The notes: generated from the letters alone by a model not told the origin. DNA of 64,000 bases from Linanthus parryae (GCA_023055425.1 JALGPY010000006.1:88385935-88449934), one strand, 5' to 3'. Positions 12,426 to 24,400 are shown, counted from the stretch's first letter. Program-made: numbers and translations.

Positions 12426-12444
12426 CTTACCAACAAAAGCAACC

Positions 12445-15211
12445 ATGTCTCAGGAGGATGATATCAGCAACAGATCGCCTTCCGCCGAAACCGCCTCGGG
12501 AGAGGGGACCCGACGTACTCCTACCACTCCCGGCGAGACACCGACGCTAGAGTCTTTGGACGCCACTGTTCAAGGCCAGGCGAAAGCTCTCAAGGCCCAA
12601 TCCGAGCAGCTAGAGCGGATCTTGGCCGTTCTGGGTACCCTTGCACCAAATCCTTCGTCTGCCACCGCCGTCTCTCAAGGAGGAGGAGCCCCTACCGCTC
12701 CGGGACTGGGAATGTCGACCACACCTCCCAACCCCAACTTACAAACTCCACCGGCAACCGCACAGCCGCCTTCGATTCAGGGGTCAACGGCTCAGATGTT
12801 GCCTCTCACCGCTCACACTCCTCAGCCCTCGGCTTTGGCGGCTAACCCGACTCTGCAGTACCCTCCGCCTCCTCCAACAGCGATCTGGGGCAATGCGAGC
12901 AGTCCATATGTCCCCAATCCTTCGACGGCGTATGTGTCGCCTCCGCCTGCGGCAACCCCTGCTTCAGCTGCCGAAGGAAGCATTCCAGAGTGTATGACGT
13001 CTCTGCAGAAGCGCATGGACACTATTCTGGCTCATCAGTCATTCGCGGATACTATTATCCCGAAGCTGGACAACGATCCACCCATCCCACGGGAGATCTA
13101 TCTCATGCCTAACCTCGCGGGGTAAAAAGCTCCCAAATGGGACAAGTTCGAGGATGTCAACGGAAACGCCCACGAACATGTCATGCGTTTCATTGATGTC
13201 ATGGGACCATACGGAGCCGATCCCAAACTGCTGATGCGAGAGTTCCCAAAATCTTTAGGGAGCGTGGCGTACAAGTGGTACCGAACGTTAGAAGCCGGAT
13301 CCGTGAAGACTTGGGACGACATGGTCCAGACGTTTTACACCAAATTCTTCCAGATGGAAGAAAAGGTGACAATGATTCATCTCTCGCGGATGTACCAGAA
13401 GCGCGAGGAGGATGGGATCACTTTCATCAAGAAATTCCGGGCGAAATCCTTGGAGTGCAAAGATCCAATGCTCGAAAGCGGGCTCGTAGAGATATGCCTG
13501 CAGTGCATGCGAGATGAATACAAAGGTATGCTCATTAATTTTCAAACACCTACGTTTTCAAAGTTAATTTAATGCACGAAGAACATCGAGCCTATAGTCG
13601 AGAGACAGAAAAAGAAGAACGCTCCGGAGCGACCTCCGAGCGCCACCACCTACAAGATCGGGAGATTCAGTTACAAGAGGGGACGTGAAGCTGAGGTCAA
13701 TACAGTTTCACCCCAGAAGCAAGCGAAGGTTGTGAACTTTGATGTACCACCCCTACCATGCTCGGTAGAGGAGGCAAGCGACCTCTGCAGACAGTGGCGT
13801 AAGGACGGTGTCCTACCGCCACTCGAGAAAATACCCTCCAAGGAGATGGTGAGAGACCCCAAGTGGTGCGAGTATCACGGCAAGGTCATGCACCCCACGG
13901 CCGAATGCAAGAAGCTCAGGTTCGCATTTGACCAGAAGATGAAGAACGGCGAGCTTATCGTCAGCGATCACCGGAAAGACGTGCGCAACAACCCGCTTCC
14001 TGCTCATGCGGAGCAGGGAGCGAAAGGCAAAGAGGTCACCATGATCTCGATCGTCGACTTGGAAGAAGTCGCAGAGGATGGTCTACCCATCGTTGCCGAG
14101 GTCCATGAAGACGAAGACTACAGCATGGACACGGAGGAGGAACGTGCCGACCGGATGAAAGGGTCGCACGGCTTCAGCAGATTCTTCGACGAAATGAATT
14201 TCTCGGAGAAATGCCGGACAGATATGACGAAAGCGATCTTGAGAATAGCGGAAGACTACGAGGAGGATCTTGTAGTATCCAACGGGAAAGTCATCAGGGC
14301 GTCTCGTTCTACAGAAAAGATTATGACCTTTTCTGCCAGCGACAAGAAGACAGATGCGAGCCACCAGAGGCCTCTGTACGTGACAGCCATCATCAACGGC
14401 GTCGAGTTCAAACGAGCATTCGTCGACGGCGGGGCAGCGGTCAACGTCGTATCGCTGCACACACTAAAGCTAGCAGGGATCCCCTTCTGCCAGCGACAAG
14501 AAGACAGATGCGAGCCACCAGAGGCCTCTGTACGTGACAGCCATCATCAACGGCGTCGAGTTCAAACGAGCATTCGTCGACGGCGGGGCAGCGGTCAACG
14601 TCGTATCGCTGCACACACTAAAGCTAGCAGGGATCCCCGAACATAAGATCGTTAGGCGTCCATCTCTGCTGATGGGATTCGGAAGCGACTCTAGAATGAC
14701 GATCGGATGGATCCGCCTGGGCGTTCAGATTGGCAAAATCAAGTGCTTAGCAAAGTTCTATGTCATAGACGCGAACACTACATACCATATGATTATTGGT
14801 CGAGCCTGTATTCATCGCTTCGATGCGATTCCTTCAACAGCTCACCAAGTTATGAAAGCTATCTGGAACGACAGAGTAGTCGAGATACCGGCTTCGACGA
14901 ATCCATTCAACCTGGATGAAGCACATCTTAGCGAGGCGGTGTGGTTTACCGAGATGGCGGAGGAGCAAACACCAGGACCATTCAACCCTACTCCTTTGCC
15001 TCTCTGGGAAGACATCAAGGACCAGTCACCTGCGGGTGTAATGGTGACACGGGAAGATGCCAAGGATAAGCCGCCTACACGCGAAGAGGCACCGCGTATC
15101 GCATACCATCGGAAGAATGTGTATACTCTGAAGAGAATCGCAAAGCATGACCCCGGGGGCAAGGAGATAGAGAGCTTCTACGCCAATGGGAAGAAATGCT
15201 ATCGCATATGA
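12445..15211 (+). pseudogene. Gag-protease polyprotein, element 2, interrupted
   Basis: The start ATG at 12445 (MSQEDDIS) is shared with element 1. The N-terminus is Pro/Thr-rich. The capsid-like part (about 13130-13560) contains WDKFEDVNGNAHEHVMRF and TWDDMVQTFYTKF. A C-x2-H-x4-H-x4-C knuckle (CEYHGKVMHPTAEC) lies near 13868-13910, and an aspartic protease with the VDGGAAVN active-site variant near 14430. Breaks: TAA at 13123-13125 where element 1 has Tyr, TAA at 13570-13572, and a 154-bp tandem duplication (14331-14484 and 14485-14638) that shifts the frame inside the protease. The terminal TGA at 15209-15211 sits 12 bases before the pol ATG in the same frame. Confidence 0.88.
14331..14638 (+). 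repeat. 154-bp tandem duplication in the protease region
   Basis: Two head-to-tail copies, 14331-14484 and 14485-14638, essentially identical and spanning the protease active-site motif. The length is 51 codons plus one base, so the second copy is read in another frame. Element 1 has a single copy. Confidence 0.9.
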
Positions 15212-15223
15212 AGGTGCGCGGGG

Positions 15224-18200
15224 ATGTCCTCACACGGGCATGGGGATATCCCTGGGCAAATCAATCAAATCGAGCAAATTGCGCTAACAGACGAGCCAAT
15301 GAAGAGCACTCCAGATGAGAAGCTCAAAGAAGCGCCTGAATGCATGGAAGACAGGCCAAGACCACAAAAGCAAGAACTAAAGGAAGTATTCCTCATCCCG
15401 AACGAGGAAAAGAAAAGGCCAGTCTTTCTAAGTGCGGACCTCACGAGCGAAGAGGAGCAAGGACTGTTGCAGCTCCTAACTGAATACAAGGATGTGTTCG
15501 CATGGGAGTATGATGAGATGCCAGGTCTGGATACAAGCATCACTATGCACCGTTTAGACATCATCCCAGGGTCTAAACTGGTAAAGCAGGGCACAAGGAG
15601 CTTCAGACCGGAGCTTAACGTGAAAATCAAGCAGGAGATTGTCAAACTCCTAGAGGCCAAGTTCATAGAGCCGAACCACCATCCCACATGGCTGGCCAAC
15701 ATCGTGCCAGTAGTGAAGAAGAACGGACAGCTCCGCATCTGCGTGGACTTTCGAGATCTCAATCGCTTCTGCCCAAAGGATGATTTTCCATTGCCCAACA
15801 TCGATTTGCTTATCGATTCAACAGCGGGCCACCGTATGTTCAGCTTTATGGATGGTTTCAGCGGGTACAACCAGATCAAGATGGACCCCGAAGACGCGCG
15901 GAAAACTGCATTCATCACTCCGGTGGGAGTGTTCAACTACACAGTAATGCCGTTCGGTCTTAAGAACGCGGGTGCGACCTATCAGCGGGCCATGATGGCT
16001 CTGTTCCACGACATGATGCACAAAGAAGTGGAATTCTATGTGGATGACCTGGTGGTTAAATCCAAGCACGAAGCAGATCACCTCGCGGATCTACGAAAAG
16101 TGTTCAATAGATGCAGACGCTTTCAACTAAAGATGAACCCCATGAAATGCGCATTTGGGGTAACATCAGGGAAGTTCTTTGGATGCGTAGTTCACCGCCA
16201 AGGAATCGAGCCCGACCCTGCGAAAGTATCAGCCATAACCGGCATGACGCCGCCCCATAACCAAAGTGCATTGAAAACATTCTTGGGGAAGCTGTCCTAT
16301 CTGCGGAGATTCATCCCAGCAATTGCCGAAATCACATGCTGTTTCAGCACTCTTCTCAAGAAGGACGCCGTGTACAACTGGGCTACGGAGCACGAAGCCG
16401 CATTCGAAAAGCTGAAGGATTTGCTGACATCCTCGAAAATAATGATCGCACCTCAACTTGGATCACCGCTTCTGCTATATCTGACATCAACAAGGAGATC
16501 TATAGGAGCGCTCTTGGCTCAGGAGTATGAAGGCCAAGAGAGACCTATCTACTACATCTCTCGCATCGTGCAGCCTGCTGAATCAAGGTACACAGACATC
16601 GAACGTCATTGCCTTGCCTTATTCTTTGTGATAGAGAAGTTGAAACACTATTTTGCGTCACACAAAGTAGTAGTGGTCACCAAGAGCGACCCCATACGAT
16701 ATTTGCTAACTCACACTACTCCTGGCGGGAGATTGGCGAAATGGTACATGACCATCTCTCAATATGATATCACATGCGTGCGACCACGAGCGATCAAGTC
16801 GCAGGCGGTAGCGGATCTGTTGGCACAGTTCCCCGATAACAGCCACGAGCCTGTGATCGAGGAAGAGCTCGAAGGCCCTGAGATCTATGCAATCGACGTG
16901 CCCTATTGGACGCTCCACTTCGACGGCTCGTCCACAAGGAAAGGTGGAGGCATTGGGATAGTCTTGACCAAACCAAATGGGGAGGTCATACAGATGTCCG
17001 CAAAACTCAACTTCGCAGTCACAAACAATGAAGCGGAATATGAGGCTCTCATCGCAGGGCTTCGCGCGGCGAAAGCTTTGGAAGTTAGCAATCTAACGGT
17101 CATGGGAGACTCTAAGTTGATCGTCAAGCAAGCCTCGGGCGAGTATGGTTTGAAGGAAATCAATCTTCTGCCTTACCGCACCTTAGTGCAAAAGCTGGTA
17201 CAGCAGTTTTGTGATGTGAGGTACGAGCACAAGCCCCGAGCGGACAACAGGCATGCAGACGCTTTAGCAACCTTGGGATCTAAAGTTAGCAAAGACAAAT
17301 GTCCCGCAAGGATTTCCATTGAAGTGCGAACATCGTCGGCGTTGACAGAAGAGGCGTGCGATGACGAAAACATGGATGACACGGATTGGAGAAAAGCAAT
17401 CCTACAAGCTATTGCGGAAGGCACAAGCAGTGAAAGCTGGGCACTCACAAAAGGGTACTACATACATGATAACACCCTCTACTACAAGGGTCCTGGCGGA
17501 ATACTCATGCGATGCGTCTCCGAGCGGGAGGGACAACTGCTGTTAGAAAAGATTCACCAACATGCTTGCGGAGAAAGCGAGGTGTCAATCTACAGGAAGG
17601 CTCAGAGATATGGCATTCATTGGCCAGATATGTCAACAGCCGTAGCTCTGATACAAGGGAAGTGCAAGAGTTGCGCACTAATCAAAGATTCTCTACTCAT
17701 CGCCCTAACCGATGACGACCCGGATTGGAGGAAGCCACTATTTGATTTTCTCACCCAGGGCATCGTGCCCGAATCAAGAAAAGAAGCTGAGAAATTGAAA
17801 AGGAAAGCATCCCGATACGTGGTACAGGAAAACCTGCTTTGGCGAAGTGGTCATGAGGGCAACTTGCTGCGATGTCTAGACGGCAGAGAAGCACAAGAAG
17901 TCATGGACCTTTCTCATCAGGTGGAACACCAAGGGGGTGCGAAATTATGCAGACAACTCCTCTCAATTGGATATTTCTGGCCCACGATGGAGGCCGATTG
18001 CCGCACCAAGGTACGACGATGCCAGGAGTTCCAATTCAAAGGAAACCTAGTGCACGCTCCCGCCGTGGATCTACATGCATTAGGCACACCATGGCCATTT
18101 CACACATGGGCTTTGGACTTCATCGGTCCCATCCGACCAACGTCGCACGGGAATCATTTCACTTTCACCGCGACTGAGCTATTCACCAAATGGGTGGAAG

Positions 18201-18949
18201 CAATACCACTGAAGACGGCAAATGCGCTGGCTGTGGTCAACTTCATCCAGGAAAGCATCATATGCAGGTTCGGAATCCCAAACACCATTCTTTCAGATAA
18301 CGGTACTACTTTTGTTAATCGCCAGGTAGCTGCGAAATTAGCGGAGTACAATATCAGGCAGATATGTTCTACCCCTTATTACCTGAAGGGAAATGGACAA
18401 GCCGAAGCGACCAACAAAACGCTGTTGAGAATTTTGAGCAAAATGGTCGCAGATGACCACAAGAAGTGGGCCGACTCGTTAAGCATAGCTCTGTGGGCCT
18501 ATCGAACCTCTCCGAGGACACCCACGGGGGCCTCACCATTCCTACTATGTTATGGGGCCGAAGCTGTGGTACCTGCGGAGGTGAGAGTCAATTCGGCGAG
18601 GCTAGCCTTCCACGCACTCTACGAAAATCAACGCGATCATGACTTAGTCTTGCTGGAGGAAAAGCGAGAACAAGCCAAAAGGACCAACAAGCGATATCAA
18701 GAAAGGATTGCTCGCGCTTACAATAAGACGGTCCAGCGAAGGGATTTCGCAGTTGGAGACTTGGTCCTGCGCGCATCTGACCACTGCATGCGAGAAGCGA
18801 CTCACCCAAAGTTCGCAGCCAATTGGGAAGGACCCTTCGAAGTCACAGAAGTCTTCGACAGTGGCTATTGCAGCATACGAAGGTTGCACGGCACAACCAC
18901 AACCCCGAGTTCAGTCAACATGCGCTGGATTAAGAAGTACTATCCTTGA
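15224..18949 (+). CDS. Pol polyprotein: reverse transcriptase, RNase H, archaeal-type RNase H, integrase
   Basis: One open frame of 1241 residues. The RT spans roughly residues 120-330, with YVDD at 272-275. A first, degenerate RNase H follows, containing IYYISRIVQPAESRYTDIE. A second RNase H (about 561-690) has LHFDGSS, NNEAEYEAL, GDSKL and RADNRHADAL; a second RNase H is diagnostic of the Tat lineage. The integrase has an HHCC-type finger and a DD35E core: D965 (ALDFIGP), D1025 (LSDNGT) and E1061 (GQAEATN), 35 residues between the last two. The second Cys of the CxxC pair is Phe (CQEF); element 1 has CQEC there. The C-terminus contains WEGPFEV and ends MRWIKKYYP. It copies RNA into DNA and inserts the element. 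The annotated ATG follows an in-frame TGA; translation may in fact depend on frameshift or readthrough from gag-pro. Confidence 0.93.
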   Translation: MSSHGHGDIPGQINQIEQIALTDEPMKSTPDEKLKEAPECMEDRPRPQKQELKEVFLIPNEEKKRPVFLSADLTSEEEQGLLQLLTEYKDVFAWEYDEMPGLDTSITMHRLDIIPGSKLVKQGTRSFRPELNVKIKQEIVKLLEAKFIEPNHHPTWLANIVPVVKKNGQLRICVDFRDLNRFCPKDDFPLPNIDLLIDSTAGHRMFSFMDGFSGYNQIKMDPEDARKTAFITPVGVFNYTVMPFGLKNAGATYQRAMMALFHDMMHKEVEFYVDDLVVKSKHEADHLADLRKVFNRCRRFQLKMNPMKCAFGVTSGKFFGCVVHRQGIEPDPAKVSAITGMTPPHNQSALKTFLGKLSYLRRFIPAIAEITCCFSTLLKKDAVYNWATEHEAAFEKLKDLLTSSKIMIAPQLGSPLLLYLTSTRRSIGALLAQEYEGQERPIYYISRIVQPAESRYTDIERHCLALFFVIEKLKHYFASHKVVVVTKSDPIRYLLTHTTPGGRLAKWYMTISQYDITCVRPRAIKSQAVADLLAQFPDNSHEPVIEEELEGPEIYAIDVPYWTLHFDGSSTRKGGGIGIVLTKPNGEVIQMSAKLNFAVTNNEAEYEALIAGLRAAKALEVSNLTVMGDSKLIVKQASGEYGLKEINLLPYRTLVQKLVQQFCDVRYEHKPRADNRHADALATLGSKVSKDKCPARISIEVRTSSALTEEACDDENMDDTDWRKAILQAIAEGTSSESWALTKGYYIHDNTLYYKGPGGILMRCVSEREGQLLLEKIHQHACGESEVSIYRKAQRYGIHWPDMSTAVALIQGKCKSCALIKDSLLIALTDDDPDWRKPLFDFLTQGIVPESRKEAEKLKRKASRYVVQENLLWRSGHEGNLLRCLDGREAQEVMDLSHQVEHQGGAKLCRQLLSIGYFWPTMEADCRTKVRRCQEFQFKGNLVHAPAVDLHALGTPWPFHTWALDFIGPIRPTSHGNHFTFTATELFTKWVEAIPLKTANALAVVNFIQESIICRFGIPNTILSDNGTTFVNRQVAAKLAEYNIRQICSTPYYLKGNGQAEATNKTLLRILSKMVADDHKKWADSLSIALWAYRTSPRTPTGASPFLLCYGAEAVVPAEVRVNSARLAFHALYENQRDHDLVLLEEKREQAKRTNKRYQERIARAYNKTVQRRDFAVGDLVLRASDHCMREATHPKFAANWEGPFEVTEVFDSGYCSIRRLHGTTTTPSSVNMRWIKKYYP

Positions 18950-19019
18950 CTTCTCTCATTTCATACGTTTTATTATAACGTCGCCTAGTCTCTTGTATGG
19001 TTACGATTTACACAATTTC

Positions 19020-19105
19020 CTCTCCCATATGAGAGGATTGTAATCTCATCTCTCCCATATGAGAGCATTATAATAAGAAAATTCTCCCAAATGAGAAACT
19101 TCATA
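19020..19105 (+). repeat. CTCCCATATGAGAG palindrome cluster, element 2
   Basis: Three copies (CTCCCATATGAGAG twice, then CTCCCAAATGAGAA) spaced about 30 bp, 70 bases after the pol stop. The same motif, in mirror orientation, lies beyond the pol of element 1. They could be RNA hairpins or protein sites in the 3' region; the function is unknown. Confidence 0.75.
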
Positions 19106-19149
19106 TTTCTGGATGTCGATTTTACTTTATTAGTTTGCTATAACTGTTA

Positions 19150-20100
19150 ACAATAAGTTATCCGCTACAATAGCACTATGCAAATGCGATCTTAATTGAT
19201 CATCTAAGCCTATCTGTTACGATAGCAGCCTATGCAAATGCGATCTTAATTCATCATCTAAGCCTATCTGTTACGATAGCAGCCTATGCAAATGCGATCT
19301 TAATTGATCATCTAAGCCTATCTGTTACGATAGCAGCCTATGCAAATGCGATCTTAATTGATCATCTAAGCCTATCTGTTACGATAGCAGCCTATGCAAA
19401 TGCGATCTTAATTGATCATCTAAGCCTATCTGTTACGATAGCAGCCTATGCAAATGCGATCTTAATTGATCATCTAAGCCTATCTGTTACGATAGCAGCC
19501 TATGCAAATGCGATCTTAATTGATCATCTAAGCCTATCTGTTACGATAGCAGCCGATGCAAATGCGATCTTAATTGATCATCTAAGCCTATCTGTTACGA
19601 TAGCAGCCTGTGCAAATGCGGTCTTAATTGATCCTTTAAGCCTATCTGTCACGATAGCAGCCGATGCAAATGCAATCTGAATCGATCATTCAAGCCTATC
19701 TGTTACGATAGTAGCCAAATGCAAACGCGATCTGAATTGATCATCCAAGACTATCTGTTACGATAGCAACTCATTCGCAAAATGATCTTAATAGATCTTC
19801 TAAAGCCTATCTGTTACGATAGCAACCCATGCGAAAAGAGATCTTAATTGATCTAGTAAAACCTATCTGTTACGATAACAACTCATGCGAAAGATGATCT
19901 CAATTGATCTTCTAGTAAAGCCTATCTGCCACGATAGCAACTCGCACCACTTAACGATCTTAATTGATCTACTAAAAGACTATCTGCAACGATAACAATA
20001 TTGTGAAAATGATCTTAAGTGATCCACAAAGGCCAACGACAAGCTCATCTGCCAAGATGGCACAACTGCGAAAATATGATCTCGAACGATCTAGTGAAAC
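19150..20100 (+). repeat. 54-bp hairpin tandem repeats, element 2
   Basis: About 16 units of 54 bp. Units from about 19197 to 19640 are nearly identical and later ones increasingly diverged. Each unit holds the inverted repeat CTATCTGTTACGATAG and an AT-rich arm (GCAAATGCGATCTTAATTGAT). It lies between pol and the antisense gene. Tandem arrays in this part of Tat/Ogre-type elements are known as a source of plant satellite DNA. Confidence 0.92.
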
Positions 20101-21495
20101 ATCTGCGAATTCATATGGCAGACAGCAAATGCAAAACCATTACATAGCATTACGCAAGGCAGAATATGCCGAAACGCATGCGAAATTGTATTTTGTTGTA
20201 ACAAGGCAGCAGATAATACAAAAGCTATTTATCATTATGAGTCGAAAAGACTTACAATTTATCTGTCTAGATAGCAGCTTACAAGCGAAAAAGTTCAAAT
20301 CTAACTACGCAGCCAACATGGCTTACAATACATTCGAAAAGTAACTCACAAACATGAAGTTACACATCGCGGGAAACCCGGCTGAAAAAGGATGAACCTA
20401 ACGGTCCTAACACCGGCTATGCAACACACAGATCTGCGGCCAAAGATCTATAGCAAAAGGGATGCTGCTGCAAAGAGATCAACTCGTCATTTGCCACGTC
20501 CCTAGCGGCAAAACCTGGGTAATGGTACGTCCAGGACCTCAAGAGGTGACAAAAGCCTCTGTCTGATCAAGATAGGCACTGGAGGAACCTCCTGTTCCGG
20601 CGCACTCCGCCGTACGGAACAGGGGAAGCAGTCATTCCTCTGGTGATGGATTCCTTGTCATGATGGACAAGGGCATTGACAAGCCCCTTGAGTTCAAGAA
20701 CGAAGAGGCAAGAAATCCTCCTCCAGGGATGCTGGAGGAGAATTCCGCCGTTCATTACGAGACGGTAGCACGGTCACTTCGGCGCTGCACCTCGCCGGGA
20801 GGCGGCCGGAAACATGACCTGCACACATAATACACGAAGAAATTTCTTCGAACACACATGAGATATCATCTCCATCTTCTTTATGATGGTTATAAAGAGC
20901 AATAAGCCTCATAAAGTGGATCTTGGAAACTATTTCTACAACACAAAGCGCAAACTCAGGATTCACAACTTGAAGTTGCCATGAATCAACGAAAAACAAG
21001 CGTTGAAGCCAGCAGTCGTAAGGACTCACGGCAAAGCACATTTTTGGGATGAAGAACCCAAATGGCAAACACAGGGTTTGTATAGACCCTGTGGAGACTC
21101 TTCAGTTGCCAGAAGATGAGTCAGCAGAACTTGAAAAGAGGGTAAGGTCAATCACTTACGCCTTGAAAAGCGGTAACGATCAATTACCCTACTAAAGGCT
21201 ACGACGATTCAGTTGCGTATCCTAATAAATGACGGATAGTCATGATTCGGATGGACTTCCCAACGAAAGCGTTCTTATCTTCCGAGGAATTAGCGCGAAA
21301 ATCAAGCAAAGTATCAATTGCTGATGTCATAATTGGATATGCACAGAGATATCCTATCAAATCCCGGAAAGGGGCAAAACGGGCAAGTAGATTCTTGTTG
21401 TTAAAAAAAAAGGGGGGAGAAACCCTAGCAAACATTGCATTAATGTTTCAAACATTACATTAATGTTCCGGCCATTTCCTTGCTATTTTCAAAAT
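20101..21495. other. Spacer between 54-bp repeats and PMD gene, element 2
   Basis: A non-coding internal region, partly conserved in inverse order in element 1 (6177-7389). No domain is visible. The poly-A/G run near 21404-21417 lies close to the 3' end of the antisense gene. Confidence 0.6.
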
Positions 21496-24400
21496 TCACA
21501 AAGTCAAAAGCAAATTCTTGGCCAAGGAGTCATGGGGTGCGAACTGATGGCTCAGCTTCTCTACCTGCTCCACTTCTTGCTTCAATTGCTCGCACTTGGC
21601 ATTCATCTCATGATAGAGCTTCATAGCTTCTTCAGCCTTTTGCTTCTGCTGCTCCACCTTCTGCTTTTCAGCTGCGAGGTTCTGGTGACCGAGCTCCAAG
21701 GTTACGGCTGCGCGAATCAGAGTGACTCTTTTCATAAGAAATCTGAAACCCAGTCTGCCCTGAACTTTGGTAAGAATATTTTCGCACATGCCATGAAGCA
21801 ATTCGGCGCTCTGGACAGAGATGGTCTCAGGCGTGGCCGCAGACAGCTGCTCCAGTATCCAAATGGCTTCGGTGAGAAACAGCCTCCTTTCGAAGGGCCC
21901 TATCTCCAGAGATCTTGCAAACGATCGGGGGTAGGAGAGGCGCATCCGAACCAGCCAGTCCACATCAGTTTGCTTCAAACCTGAAGCAATGTTAAAACTA
22001 AGTTATGCTATCAAACTAGCAAATGCACCATGCGAGATGCAAACAGTGAATCACTACTTACCAGTTCCTTCGAGAATCTCACGAAGAGAAGGATTGCGCA
22101 TTACTGGGGTCGTTGAAGACTGCCCTTGCTCCATGGCTCTCCTGTCAGCTGCGAGCTCTAACTCCTCATAGTTAGAAGGAAGGGTGTAGGCCGCACCAGC
22201 TGCGACTGCATTCCTAACCTGCGAGCCCCAAAAGCCCCACGCAGGAATAGGTGCCGCCGACTCAGTCATCGCCGGAGGCGAAGTGACAGCCGAGGTCGCT
22301 TGGCGAGAAACATTCTCAGATGCAGAAGCATCGGCAATATTTGTCCTTACTTCCTCAGCTCCAGTATGGGCATCTTCATCCATTAGCACAGCACCAGCTT
22401 CGGCGTCGTCAGAAAGTTCGATGATGTCCTCGAAAGGCTCACCTGCATGATTAGTAGCTGCGACGGGCTTTTTTGTATGGGGGCTCGGAATCGGAACATA
22501 GGATGCAGAAGACTGACTTCTTTGCTCCGGCGCATGTTCCTCAACATTGCCTGCGATACAATGTGCGATGGTATGAGGTAACTCGCATTAAATAATATTT
22601 TGCTATCTTTACTTAAAGCTAAGAGCAAGCACCTCCACGCGAAGGTGGGATTGAAGCCTCTTCATACACTAAAGACGAGGAACCATGTCCTATTAGTGTG
22701 TCCTCACTAAGCAAGTCTTTAAGAGGGGCGTGACCTGGGATGCGAAGAAACCAGTCATGATCCTGTTTCAAGTTGCTAAGGCCTAGTACATGTGTATCGC
22801 TCAAATGATTACCTGAAGGTTCTCCGCATTTGTCTACTAGCCAACGACGAATGTCAGCCTTTGACACACCGTGCTTTAACGCACCCACAATAACATCTCT
22901 ATAAGTTACTGCGAGATTGAAGATCTCACCTTTATCGCCGCCTGCGATCTCTTCGAAGTCCGCTTGGGCTTGCTCCAGGGCTGCTGCATCCTCTTCTGGA
23001 ACCTCATCTTCCTCCTCCGCATGAGGAGCCACTTCTTCGGGAAGCTCGTCTTCCTCGTCAACTGGACGCACTAAGTCGTCAACATGCCGCTCTTCGAGGC
23101 TCCGCTGTTTCACACGCTCGAGCTCCTCCTCTTCCCGCCGCCTTCTTCTTTCAGCAGCCTCCGCGGCTGTCTTCCGGGACTCAGCAAGAATGTCCTCGCT
23201 TATGGGATCGTCTGGAATGCCAGAATGGGCATCTCTCTTTTGTCTCTTGGCCACAAGACCACCAATGGTCTCATCATCATCATCATCTGCGAAGACATGA
23301 TTGGTTTAAGAAAAGAAGTGTAAAGAAGTTACGATAATGGGAAAGGAAATGCGATGGGGGTACCTCCTGATTCTTCCTCATGTATCACAACTGTTCTTTC
23401 CTCTTCTTCTTCATCACTCTCTCTGGGCTCCTGCCTCTCTCCTTCTTCCTCTTGGTTGAATGGAACGAAAGTCTCAACCGCGAGCTCTTTCCGCACTTTG
23501 CTGGGCATGCGACCTTTGCCTTTGTCCTTGACAGATAGGGACCTCACCGGAGGAGAAGTTGGAGCACTTCTAGGGGAAGAAATTGTAATTCCCTTTTGCC
23601 TAGGTCTTTTCACTCTCGGCGCCGCAGTCGCTGGAGGGGACGGATCATCTCCGGGAGGAGACGAGGTCGGAGCATTGTCTATCAGCGAGTCAGCAAAAGC
23701 ATTCATGACTGCGCGAATCTTGGTCTCGACCTCAGGGTCCATCCTCCATGCTAGCCGAAACGACTGCTTTTGTCTTCTGGTGGCAATAATGCTGTTAACC
23801 AATGACTTGGAGCGATCACCAGATGCGAATCGCCGCACATGACACTACAGCAAACAGTACAAAATAAAGGTGTCAGCATAAGGAAATCAAGAAGCTTAAT
23901 GCATGCCACGTAGGATGGCCACCGCTCGAAGACCCACATTGTCAAAAAGGAAATATTGACAAAGGTCAGTACATCGAGGCGGCCACGCGACTCTTTCATG
24001 GCCAAAATTAGCTGATCAAGCCTGTAATACAACGTGCCCAAGACCAAGGGCCCGAGTGCGACTCTCTGGCCAAGTGCGAGCCTCACAGCAAGTGGCAAAA
24101 CATGGTAAAAGACCCCATCATGTGGGTGACCGTCTATCAAGTATCTCGACAACCAAGCACAGAGGAAAGCGCAGAGGGTCAAGTGATAGCCTTTACCCTC
24201 CACATAGTTCTCGGCGTCTGGGTTTTCACTTAGAAGCTTCTTAGTGATGCTGCTGTTCGCATAGTCTCGAAAGAAGTACTGCAGCCATTTGTTCCAGGTA
24301 TTCTTCGCAGACGTGTCAACCAACTGCCAGTTTGGAAGGGCTTTCGTAGTAGTCCACCGAGTAGAGATTTTCTTTACCTCTGCCAAGCATTCCTCCATCT

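Noticed and set aside
19150..20100. CRISPR-like array
   Set aside because: Units are contiguous 54-bp tandem repeats without variable spacers, inside a plant retrotransposon.
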